A DNA stretch of 10,084 nt from Ettlia oleoabundans (GCA_019693395.1 JAAMXP010000821.1:1-10084), one strand, 5' to 3'. Counted from the stretch's first letter, positions 1-9,000 are shown. Program-made: numbers and translations. Notes: generated from the letters alone by a model not told the origin.

Positions 1-136
1 CCTTTCACCCATCCACCCGTTGCACACACATTTATACAAGAATACGCGCGTACACCACGCACACGCGCGTGCGCACCGACGTACACGCACACCCAAGCGC
101 GCACGCATGCAGCTGCCCACCCTGCCCTTCACTCAC
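1..136 (-). other. Start of FAD2 intron 9, with an alternating purine-pyrimidine tract
   Basis: The donor GTGAGT at 136-131 follows codon AG|, so the terminal FAD2 exon should lie beyond position 1. I found no acceptor at a plausible intron length that leads into a FAD2-like C-terminus here. Positions about 46-107 are a CA/CG-rich alternating purine-pyrimidine tract, with runs such as ACACGCGCGTGCGC. I see no gene in this stretch. Confidence 0.7.
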
Positions 137-3100
137 CTGCAGGCGGTGTAGTCCTGCCACATCGCCTTCAACAGTGGGCGGCTGTCAGAGCGGTAGTAAT
201 CACCCAGGATCGGCTTCAGAGCAGCGGTGGCCTCCTACAAGCGCAAGACGGGAGGGGGGCGGTGGCGGGACGGGGAGTTTTACTCATGAGCAGCGGGATG
301 GGAGATGGCGCTAAGTGCGGGGAAGTGCCGACGGATGTCAGGGGCGTCACGAAAGCCACGTTGCATGAGGGAACTCAAGACCTTGAAGGCAACCACCCAT
401 TGCACCAACTCCCCCTCCCGCGTCCCACCCACCCACCCACCTGTGCGTGGTAGTGCGGCATGGATGAGAAGAGGTGGTGCGCCACGTGCGTGTCTGCAAT
501 GTGGTGGTGCAGCGTGTTGAGCAGCCAGCCGTAGTCGCGGTCAACGGTGGCCAGAGCGCCGCGCAGCCAGTCCCACTCATTGTCGGTATAGTGCGGCAGC
601 TCTGCAGTGAAAGAGGGCAGCGAGGCAGGGCAACGAATGACCTTGTTGCTCTGTTCCGCTTTTGTGTATCATGTTGTTGTGTATTCACAACTTCAGCTTT
701 TCTGCGGAGCGGAGTAGAAAGTAAATATGGGACAACTGATGGTGGGCGGGGCGGGTGAAGCAAGGTGTACATGGGTGGCGGGCAGGTAGGAGCAGGTAGC
801 GGCAATGTTGGAGATTTTGTACAAGCTAATGTGAGGCAGGTAGGTAGGTGGATGAACTGTGACTGGGTATAAGCTGTGGTCAAATGACGAAAGGAGATGT
901 GGAGGGGGCTGACTGGCAGGCAGGCTGGTAGGCAGGGGGCGGGAGGGTGTGACGCTCACCTGGGTGCGTGTGCTGCAGCAGAGTGATGGTGACCAGCCAG
1001 AAGTTGACGATGAGGTAGGGCACCACGTAAGTCTTCACCAGCCATGCCCAGCCAAAGGTCGTCGCGAGCTGCGGGTGGGAGCAGGCGGGTGGGGGCACAA
1101 CAAAGCAGGGGCGGGGTTGAGAATGCACTGGTTAGGGTGTACGGAGATTACATGGCGGCAGCAGCGGAGACCCGCCGCGGCGTGGCATGGGATAGGGAAA
1201 AGGAAGAACAGCACTGGCCCTGGCAGCTGTTGTGCAACCATCAGCCCGATGCAGCTAAAGGCCAGGACAAGGCTCGCGCAAGGTGCGGCCGTGCTGCAAC
1301 ACAGGCTGGTGTATACAGTCATGCATGAATATGCGGCAATGCATGTAAGACCTTGTCCCAAAGCATGCTTCATTCCCACATAATAAATCATAAATATTAG
1401 ATTTATTATATACTAGCGCAGCAACGCCTCCCACCTGGCGCAGGCCATACAGCACCGCCACCAGCGCCACGTCGCTCACAGCCACCTCCACACGCTCACG
1501 CTTGCTGCAAGGAAAACAGCAGAGCGGAGGGCGGGTTAGAGGCACATGTGCAACTGGCAGGACAGGGCGGCACGGTGGGAAAACGCGGGCAGGCATGGCG
1601 GGCTGAGCAGCTGGGGAGGCTTATAAGGCAGGGCAGCAATGTGAGGTGGCGAGAGGTGAGATGGCGGCGGGACTGGTGCAGCCAGAATGCAGGGTGCAGT
1701 GAACCGGCTGGCCCTGTCTCTCATTAAAACAAACAATACAACATCCCTACCCAACCATATCGTCGCCACATCAAACCCGAAACACCTTATAGCAGAACTG
1801 CCAATGCCCACCCACCTGAAGATGGGTGACCACGGGTCAAAGTGGTTGACTGGCCAGAGCTTGGAGGGGCGCTCGTAGTGGTGGGATGAGACGTTGAAGA
1901 ACAAGTACAAGGGCCAGCCCACAGTAAGCGTGCCGACCAGCTTGATCAGGCTGCAACAAATTGTAGGGCGGGCAGGAGACATGAAATGAGAACTAGGATT
2001 GATAGCACAGTCAGCGTGCAGATCCCTGCGTGACCAGGCTGCGAAGGAAGACAGATGAGTGGTGTTGAGCAGGCCGAAAGGTTGGCGCGGGGGGTCTTGG
2101 CGGCACTGGGTGGTGACATTAGGGGGCGGAGGGACATTGCTGCGCACATGGGCATCGGGATACTGGCACTGCAGGGAAACAAACTACATCCCACGCAGGC
2201 TCCTGCCCCCGCCCTCGCGCCCCCCACAAGCCCACCCCCCACCCGCCTTCACACACCCACCCACACCCCACCACTTAGCAGCCCCCACTCCACCGCCGCA
2301 GCAGGCCCAGTGGTATTTCATAACTCACCGCACGGGGAAAGCCTGGTCCAGCTCCCACTTGTCGCTCACCTCCTCCCGAGTGTCCGGCACGAACACCTGC
2401 AACATAACACACGACATGCTGGGAACTTTGGAATCGTACATTGGAATGCAGTTGAGACACGATATAGCGCCAAGTTGTTGCAGCAGTAGGTTTGAAAGGG
2501 CCGGAGAGCAATTAACGGCAAGGTCAACGTAACGGGTGGGGTTGCCTTTCGCCAGAAACCACGAAAACTTCGCCCCTTGTCCATCCTTCCAGCAACGAGC
2601 CACACACATCACACCCCTGCAATGAACCCTCTTCCCCAGCTACACACCCGCCCATTCACCCCGCCGATCTGTCTCACCTCGTCCTTGGCCAAGCTGCCTG
2701 TGTTGGAGTGGTGGCGGCGGTGGGAGTGCTTCCAGGAGTAGTAGGGCACCAGCAGGCAGCTGTGCAGCACCAGGCCCACGCCGTCGTTCACCGACTGCAA
2801 CACAGACGGCGCCGGGGGGTGTGATGGAGTGTATTAATAGGTGTGATGAAGAGTGATAAAAGGGAGGGAAGAGAACGCAGTGTGGAGGATGATGCACGGA
2901 TGGTGGGCAATTGCCTGTGCAGGCTAGCGAGGGCGAGTTGGGCTTGGCAGGGGTATAGCTAGGGTTGAGACCGTGAATATGTCAGTAGTGCACGGGGCTT
3001 GCATACTGTCCTTCTTGGTCCAGTCAAACAAAGCCAACCACGGGAAACCCGAACCACTGCACACTGAAAGCTGCCGGCCACGCACCTGGTAATCGGAGAA

Positions 3101-3768
3101 GGCCTGGTGACCACACTCATGAGCAATGACCTGTGCAAGAAGAGGGGGCAGGTTGCAGGGCAATGATCAGGGACAGCAGAATGGAGGTAAGAGAAGGGAG
3201 GGGAGTGGCGACACAGCCACGAGGCGGAGGGGAAGGACAGAAAGGGGACAAGCGGCGGAGAAAATCAAAAAAGGACTGGTTTGGCAAGGCGGGCAAGAGA
3301 TGAGGCTGCTTGTGGGGGCTACTGCAGTCAAGAAGCATCCGGTATGCGACCCACGAAGCCTGTATAGTGGGCCAGCACGAAAAGCACGGCACAGGCAAGA
3401 GGGGGCCTGCAGGGCTGCACCAGTGCACCCCTTCCCGCCACCCGCCGCCGCCACCCGCCGCTACTCACCCACAGGCCGGTGGCCACGGCTCCCGCAAAAT
3501 ACCAGTAAGCCGGCCAGAGCACCAGCCAGCGCACGGCTGCGGGTACGGGGGCTGACCCAATGAAAGTAGAGGCGAACACCAGGGCTGACAGCATCAGCAG
3601 GTCGGCGACAAGGTAGGCGGAGGAGCGCCAGAGGCTGCGTTGCCAGCAGTGCGAGGGGATAGCCTTGCGCAGGGTGCTGACGGAGAAATCAGGCTTCTTA
3701 TCAATGGGCTGGCGCGTCCAACCCGGCTCCTGCGCCTTCGCCACAGACTTGCGGCGGGTGGTCACCAT
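137..3768 (-). CDS. FAD2: Microsomal omega-6 (delta-12) fatty acid desaturase, nine exons, 3' end beyond the window
   Basis: Membrane di-iron desaturase expected to convert oleoyl to linoleoyl chains on ER phospholipids, using cytochrome b5. Exons read 3768-3469, 3130-3086, 2794-2678, 2396-2329, 1950-1816, 1504-1435, 1068-960, 601-441 and 234-137. All eight complete introns are GT-AG and every junction phase agrees, giving 367 residues. Histidine boxes are HECGH at 104-108, HRRHH at 140-144 and HVAHH at 320-324, the FAD2 pattern rather than the FAD3 one. Other family landmarks are [15 protein letters not shown] near residue 35, [16 protein letters not shown] around 215-227, and LLQHTHPELPHYT around 275-287. 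Hydrophobic segments surround residues 51-70 and 82-100. No plastid transit peptide is evident, which argues against FAD6. The start ATG lies just upstream of the conserved N-terminus. The last exon ends in phase 2 at a GTGAGT donor, so roughly 10-20 C-terminal residues are missing. Certain as a FAD2-type desaturase; delta-12 regiospecificity is inferred from family. Confidence 0.95.
424..438 (-). repeat. Canonical G-quadruplex motif at the FAD2 exon 8 splice donor
   Basis: On the minus strand the array is four GGG runs separated by single T residues, starting two bases after the exon 8/intron 8 boundary, so the donor GTGGGT is part of it. In the transcript it would lie in the sense RNA. Sequences of this (GGGT)n type are known to form very stable parallel quadruplexes. 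Confidence 0.85.
441..601 (-). other. FAD2: FAD2 exon 8: histidine box III
   Basis: This exon contains [20 protein letters not shown], the third histidine box with the extra upstream histidines typical of FAD2. The acceptor is CTGCAG at 607-602. Its first two bases complete a split Glu codon (HPE-LPHYT). The donor is GTGGGT at 440-435, embedded in a G-run array described separately. Confidence 0.93.
1380..1409. repeat. AT-rich inverted repeat in FAD2 intron 6
   Basis: Arms ATAATAAATC (1380-1389) and GATTTATTAT (1400-1409) are perfectly complementary around a 10-nt AT loop. The segment is nearly pure A/T within a GC-rich locus and lies in the intron 1434-1069. No function is evident. Confidence 0.75.
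2678..2794 (-). other. FAD2: FAD2 exon 3: histidine box II
   Basis: Thirty-nine codons from SVNDGVG to LAKDE, including the HRRHH ligand cluster within [11 protein letters not shown]. The acceptor is GTGTTGCAG and the donor GTGAGA, both in phase 0. As with exon 2, the symmetric phase means that skipping would keep the reading frame but remove catalytic ligands. Confidence 0.93.
3086..3130 (-). other. FAD2: FAD2 exon 2: 45-nt mini-exon carrying histidine box I
   Basis: Fifteen codons ([15 protein letters not shown]), flanked by a TTGCACAG acceptor and a GTGCGT donor and in phase 0 at both ends. The exon consists almost only of the first iron-binding box. The Q after HECGH replaces the second H common in land-plant FAD2. 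Its small size makes it easy for gene finders to miss. Confidence 0.93.
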
Positions 3769-4100
3769 TTTGTTGCTGTCCTCTGCCCCTTGTCCTCACA
3801 AACCCCGTGAATCTGGAGGAGCAGCGACGCTCGTATCGCTGCAGTGGGCGGGAGGGCAGCAAGGCAGAGAAAGAGACTGCGCGGTGCGGCCAGAAAAGGG
3901 CCAGCTGCGGAAGAAAGACAGAGGAATCAATCAGGCCGAAGCTGGAGCCGTGTACTCACGCATGCACATTTGAATGTGAAATCAGGGTTTCGCAGCACTC
4001 GGGGGCAGGAAGCGGGGGACGTGTCAACGACGTGACGTTTTGCTTGTGCCGCCGGTTGCTGACCGCCCAGGCATTCCCCGTCCCCAGCAACGCGGGTGGA
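3769..4100. promoter_or_regulatory. Divergent intergenic region between FAD2 and the PET117-like gene
   Basis: Only 332 bp separate the FAD2 start codon (minus strand) from the PET117-like start codon (plus strand), so both promoters and 5' leaders must be here unless an upstream exon has been missed. The FAD2 leader next to the ATG reads CAACAAAATGG and the PET117 side reads GGTGGAATGG; both have a G at +4. GC-rich stretches such as GCAGTGGGCGGGAGGGCAGC near 3840-3859 could be promoter elements, but no clear TATA box was seen. Two very short upstream ORFs precede PET117 on the plus strand, at 3962-3973 and 3974-3979. The bidirectional function is inferred from spacing. Confidence 0.6.
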
Positions 4101-4456
4101 ATGGTTGCGAGACACACTATTTTCTTCTGGGGAGTGTCGGTACTCACAGCAGCTGGCATCTACGCCATTCACCTCACCCAACTTGAGGAGCGAGAGGTGA
4201 TTAAGGCTGCTGATGACTTGAGTAGGTCACAGGAATGCTGATGGATGCCAGATGCTGCTCCTGCTCCTGCCACCACTAACGCCACTATCGCCGCTTGTGA
4301 TTCGTCTATGGAACAATGGTTCGCACTCCCTTGCTGCCTATGTAATTGCTTCAGAAGCTGCACAAGGGCGTGATTCGGGACGAGGAGATGTATCGGAAGA
4401 AAAAGCAGCAGTTCTTAGCCGGGCAGCTGCAGCCAGCAGAAGGGAGCAGCCGATAG
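4101..4456 (+). CDS. PET117: PET117-like cytochrome c oxidase (complex IV) assembly factor, two exons
   Basis: Small mitochondrial protein expected to help assemble complex IV at the inner membrane. Exon 1 is 4101-4196 (32 codons) and exon 2 is 4355-4456 (33 codons plus TAG). They are joined in phase 0 across a 158-nt GT-AG intron (GAG|GTGATT ... TTGCTTCAG|AAG). The 65-residue product is in the usual size range of the family. A single hydrophobic segment runs from about residue 6 to 25 (TIFFWGVSVLTAAGIYAIHL), followed by a charged helix. The family pattern of IH..Q..ERE, then GVIRDEE, then a Lys/Gln-rich tail is complete: IHLTQLEERE, KLHKGVIRDEE, YRKKKQQFLAG. The two halves of this pattern lie in different frames, and the splice joins them exactly where family members are continuous. 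The ATG is chosen because similarity starts there, although the frame is open further upstream. Confidence 0.85.
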
Positions 4457-4700
4457 CAGCTGCAGCCAATACCGGCCATTGCCTTCCACAACCTTGCCTC
4501 ACCTGCTTACACCCTGTCATGCCAAAATGGGGGCAAAGGCAACTGTTCTTGTCTAATCTGTTTTCGAGAACATGTATGTCATCCTCCCCGCTACACCATG
4601 CTGGTATTTCGTCGCTTTCCTACTTTCGCTCACTCCCGCTCATATTCCTACAGCCAGCCAGTTTTCTTCCCATGTTCCCCTTGCTCAAAACTGCCTCACT

Positions 4701-4705
4701 TTACA
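4701..4705 (-). terminator. Candidate TGTAA polyadenylation signal for the exonuclease gene
   Basis: On the minus strand this is the first TGTAA that I find after the exonuclease stop codon at 5052-5050, about 345 nt downstream. A second copy lies at 4511-4507. It is inferred from motif and position alone. Confidence 0.35.
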
Positions 4706-4799
4706 ATCATATACACTTCAGCATTGCGACAATTTTATGTGACAGCTGCATGCTGGTGCTTACCAGCAACAGCTCCTAGCGCTATGCCTACTTCAATGT

Positions 4800-4804
4800 T
4801 GTAA
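4800..4804 (+). terminator. Candidate TGTAA polyadenylation signal for the PET117-like gene
   Basis: TGTAA is the dominant poly(A) signal of chlorophyte green algae. This copy is on the plus strand 344 nt after the PET117-like stop, a normal 3' UTR length for such algae. It is inferred from motif and position alone. Confidence 0.4.
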
Positions 4805-5049
4805 CACACTGTCATTCAGCACCTTAGGGTTGGCAGTGCAAAGTTGAAAATGAATCGCACTCCTCAACATTAGCAGTATTTACCCACACAGGTGTTATAG
4901 CATATTTGACAAGATGCTGGACAAGTGCAAGAGGTTGGTAGTCGCAGTCCCAGGCAATGCCGGGCGTACGAGCGGTATACACATCCAAATGCTGTTTGGG
5001 ACAGTGAGAGACAGAGAGAGAGTGCAGAGCGAAGATAGCACTGAGCCGC

Positions 5050-6055
5050 CTACTGGCCAAGCAGCATTGTGCAGAATGCGTCCCGGGCTAGCAGCACGTC
5101 GCTGTCAGCCAGCTCCCAAGTGATGCAGCAACCGCTGCTGCTCCCACTGCCAGCCCTGCTCTGGTTGGCAGGGGGGTTGCCCACAGCAGCTGGCACCAGC
5201 CTGCCGCAGAAGGTGTAGCGCGAGCTTCCAGCGCGGCAAAAGAGCAGCACAGCAGACTGGTGGGGGGCTGCCTCCTGCCCTGCTGCCTGCAGCCCCGTTC
5301 CCTGCTGCCCCAACGAGTGCGGCCCTGCCTGCTGTCCTGCTGCCTGCTGGTGAGCTGCATGACCCTCCTGAGACTCCGGCGGCAGCTGGGCGGCAGTGGC
5401 ATCGTCTGCACCTAAGCGTACTGGGCTGCTGACTAAGGCCGCTGGCCCATCCTGAGCCCCAAGCTGCACAGCGGGCGACCCTGCCGTGGCAGCAGCCGTT
5501 GCAGCAGCTGTCAAGGCACCCAGTGCTGCCGCCACAGCTGTACCGCTAGGGGTAGCGCTTTCAGTCAGCTGGGGTGAGTCAGGAGAGCCAGCCACTGCAG
5601 CCACTGCTGCTGCTGCATCGGCAGGCACACAAGCTGCGCCGCCGGCTGCCAGAAGCCGCTGCACCACGGGGTGATCCAGGCTGTGCCCCCTGCCGGGCCA
5701 CCAAGTTATGCACAGCCGGCGCCCATCCCGCTGCCATTGCCTTGCCAATTCCAGGGAGCAGCCTCCTGCTACTACAGCACCGGCTAGTGCACCGGATCCC
5801 ACAGCAGCGGCAGTGCTGCTGCTCGCGCCATCTTCACTGCTGCATCCACCGCTGCCTGCCGTGCTGCCGCTATCGCTGCCTGCCGGTGTGCCATACACCA
5901 AGGGAGACACAGCCAGCGAGGGTGGTGGCAGCCACAAGAGTTCATTAACGTATCTCCCTGCCTGGCGCCCAGCTGCAGCACCAGATTCTGGCAGGCTCAC
6001 AAACAGGATGAAACCGTTGCGCCACTCAAGCAGCCCCCCACATCCCCGTGGGAAA
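5050..6055 (-). other. Terminal exonuclease exon: C-terminal extension of 334 residues
   Basis: The acceptor CCCCCCCCTGCAG is very pyrimidine-rich, and the first base completes a split Ser codon. Ordered blocks are EWRNGFILFVSLPES, QAGRYVNELLW, RRLCITWWPGRG with DHPVVQRLL, then AVLLFCRAGSSRYTFCGRL and CCITWELADSDVLL close to the C-terminus. Two long Ala/Gly/Ser/Gln-rich linkers separate these blocks. The blocks have the hydrophobic and aromatic spacing of beta strands and resemble, from memory, the order seen in DUF3427 of bacterial helicases. That assignment is inference. The sharp contrast between ordered blocks and linkers fits a real domain with algal low-complexity insertions. Confidence 0.7.
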
Positions 6056-9000
6056 CTGCAGGGGGGGGAGCAGTGCATGGTGCAGGCATACATATATCTT
6101 GCTGGCCGGCACCATTGCAGCAGATTTGCGAAGCGGAGCAAGCGGCCTACCAAAATGAACGGCGCATGTTAAGAAATAGGCAACAAATCACATCGGAATG
6201 CCTCCACCAAATGTGCAAAAGCATCACACAAGGCACAGGATGCCTGTCAACAGCGTCGTTTGCAACAGGCAGTGCGACCATTCAAAGCAGTGAAGGTCTG
6301 GGGAACCAACTGCTGTCTGCCATGGCAGCTGACTAGTTTGCACATTTGCAGAATCAACAGAAAAGCTCGGCGGCCTCACCTGGGAGTGCGCCCAGACTCG
6401 GGCCTCCCGGTCTGAGCCGCCGCTGCACGCACCACCGTGGCCTTGCCCCCCTGCGGCAGGTGCCTGCCCAGATAGGAGGCCAGCAGATATCTCACATTGA
6501 TATCCAGCTGTGCGGTCTGGGCCAGGCGCTTGCCGCCATCTGTCCTTGCTCCCACCCTGCCCGTGCCAGCACCAGAACCCGCCTCCCGCCGTGCTAGTCG
6601 TGCTGCACCTGCGCCGCCCGTGGCAGGCGAGTTGGCTGCCGAGAAGCTGCGTCTGCCGCTACTGCGCCTGCTGGGGTGGAATGCCGCCACATCAGTCAGG
6701 CGACCTGCATCTCGCGGTAAGGCAAAAGCAAGGATCACTCAAGCCAAGGGGGTCAGCCTGATGAACAACCCCAGCTTGGTTGTCAACCAGGTCTTACTAT
6801 ATGGCAAGAAGCTTGCAGAACATGAACCTTTCAAGGTTTGAAACATGGAAAGGTACATGTTCTGCGTGCTGCTTGCCATGTAGAAAGGCCTGGTTGACAA
6901 CCAAGCAAAGGCAGCCTAAAAAGCGGACGCAGCAGTGATGGGGGCGGTGGCCCACGTATGGCACCCAGGTGTGTTGTGATAGTTCGCCAACTGCAAGAGG
7001 CATTGCTCCACCTGAAAATTGGGCCACCCAAAACGGCGTGGAAAGGGAGGGTTGCCTCCGCTGCAGCGCGGCATGCAGCGCGACCAAAACGTGCGCATCG
7101 GCGGCGGCGTAGCGCAGCTGCGAGTCGGTCAGCGGCCTGCGGCAAGATGGGCGGCATGGTGGGCAAGCATGAAAGCGCAGGCACATCCCGTCAGGTCGGC
7201 ATGCTTGAGGCATTAATGCAGGGGTGTTGCAATCCAAGGGGAGATGCAACCTGCCGGGGATTGCTGCTGGGCATACACAGGGGCATCTGCATGGCGTGTT
7301 GCTGCCTCCTTGCCTGCGGGCCCAGTTGCTGCACTGCTCTGATTTGTCCAGGGGGCACCCCAGCACTATCCCTGCGGCAGCGTGAGGAGCGAGGCGACAG
7401 AGGGAGGGCTGTATGGAGCAGCGACGAATTGCCGATGTTGCAATATACGTGGATGATTCATGAAGCACATCCAAGTCACTGCAATGCTGCAAAGAAGGCC
7501 CCGTACACCTGGCCCCTCACCCTGCACACCTGCCAACGAGCTGAAGCTCACACGCCGGCGGGCAGGTGGCAGGCGGGAGCCCAGTGCAGTGCGTGCCATC
7601 AGCAGCACATCCACATGCGACCTGCGAGGGGCTAACTAGGGGCCAAACTCTCAGTCACCCGTCAACAAAGGACGGACAAACTGAGAAGAAAAATCTGGGG
7701 ACTGAAGTCTTCCCAGTAACTCACACGAGGACAGCAGTGCGCACAACACATAGCATTTGAGAAGGTATCTGCGCGGTGCTGAAGTGGCGTGGAGAAAGCA
7801 CTTAGATTCCGACAGGCAGCAGACCGCTGGCTGCCCCGCCCGCCGCCCCCAGTGAACCCAACCAACAGTGCTTCAAGCCGCGGCCAAGCACACCTCAAGG
7901 GGACGGGTCCCTGGCTGCCAAAGCAGGGCAGGTGAGGGTAGGACTCGCACAGGCGCTGCAGGTCTGTGCTGAGGCCGAAGCCCGCCTTGATGATGCCGGG
8001 GTCGCCAAACAGCCGGCACAGCAAGTCGCTCAGCAGCTGCTGCAGCGCTGGCAGCGCCAGCTGGTGTGGCTGCAGTGATGGCAGCACCAGCTGGTGTTGC
8101 TGGGATTGCGGTGCTGCCTGGTGCTGCTGCTGCTGCTGCTGTGATAGCGGAAGTGCCTGGTGTGGCTGCTGATACTGCAGCAACGGCTGCTGCTGCTGGG
8201 TGACATCGGCAGCCAAAGCAGGGGCAGGGGCAGGGGCATCCACCCTTTCTGGTGTTAGATCTGCCTTGGAACCAACAGAGCTGCCGCCCTCTGCCACCTG
8301 CACACTGCTGCTGTCATCCCTGCTGCTGGGGCTGTGCATGCCGTCGCTGCTGTGCCCGCTGTCACTGCTGTGCATGCTGTCGCTGCTGTGCATGCCGTCG
8401 CTGCTGTGCATGCCGTCGCTGCTGTGCATGCCGTCGCTGCTGTGCATGCCGTCGCTGCTGTGCATGCCGTCGCTGCTGTGCATGCCGTCGCTGCTGTGCG
8501 CGCTGTCGCTGCTGTGTGCGCTGCCGTCGCTGCCGCCACAGAGGGCCAGCATATCCAGCAGGAAGACAGAATCTGGGGTGGCCAGCTGCAACGCACACAT
8601 CGCGCACATGATTGCTATTGGAAAACGCGAACTTGGCAGCTGGTTTTGAAACAAACAGGTGAGGGGATGACATGCCTTCGAACTGAAAATATGGGGGCGA
8701 TGCTGATGCACGATTTTAGGTTTAACATGAAATGATTGGAAGTACGGGCACTGCGGCGACAGAAAAGGCAGGCGGTCAGGCAGGCGAACAAGCAATCACT
8801 AGGCAGAAGGAGGCCTTACCTGCAACAAGCTGACAGGTGTGCGCGGCTCGCCTCGGCCGTATGGCAGCCATTCACAGTCCAGGCCCACCACCAACCGGTA
8901 CTGCTGGTACTGCTGGTGTACCTCCTGTGGCTGGTACTGCAGGCGCTGCTGGTACCACCCATACGGCAAGCTCTCCTGGCTGCCAGCACTGGTGCTGCCA

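Larger units (their letters stand above)
4457..5049. other. Convergent intergenic region holding both 3' UTRs
   Basis: The sequence lies between the PET117-like stop (plus strand, 4456) and the exonuclease stop (minus strand, 5050). It is less GC-rich than the flanking genes and I could find no supported coding region in it. The plus-strand ORF reading 4252-4779 is an intron/UTR shadow. Candidate TGTAA signals on opposite strands suggest it is entirely untranslated sequence of the two convergent genes. Confidence 0.6.

Noticed and set aside
137..3768. FAD3 (omega-3) or plastid FAD6 desaturase
   Set aside because: Histidine boxes HECGH, HRRHH and HVAHH and the N-terminal [11 protein letters not shown] motif are FAD2-like, and no transit peptide is seen.
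3807..4241. 144-residue plus-strand ORF as a complete protein
   Set aside because: Only its codons from 4101 to 4196 fit a family; the upstream part is leader and the end reads into the intron.
4252..4779. 175-residue plus-strand ORF
   Set aside because: It runs through the PET117-like intron and 3' UTR in a different frame, shows no domain-like pattern and overlaps a better supported spliced gene.
6380..7012. Mut7-C RNase or YbaK-type deacylase domain after the exonuclease
   Set aside because: The segment around LDINVRYLLASYLGRH looked loosely similar to YbaK, but key motifs did not line up and no Mut7-C pattern was found, so it is left unnamed.
6797..7492. 231-residue minus-strand ORF as one exon
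   Set aside because: It contains PLDKSEQC and YAAAD segments but reads through two introns, one holding the hairpin; phase-consistent splicing explains the conserved parts better.
8337..8516. CRISPR array
   Set aside because: The units are contiguous 18-bp tandem copies without spacers, lie in frame in an exon, and the context is eukaryotic.
8200..8649. Plus-strand ORFs with Cys- or Leu-rich repeats
   Set aside because: They are antisense translations of the 18-bp repeat, which is open in several frames because its unit length is a multiple of three and lacks stops.
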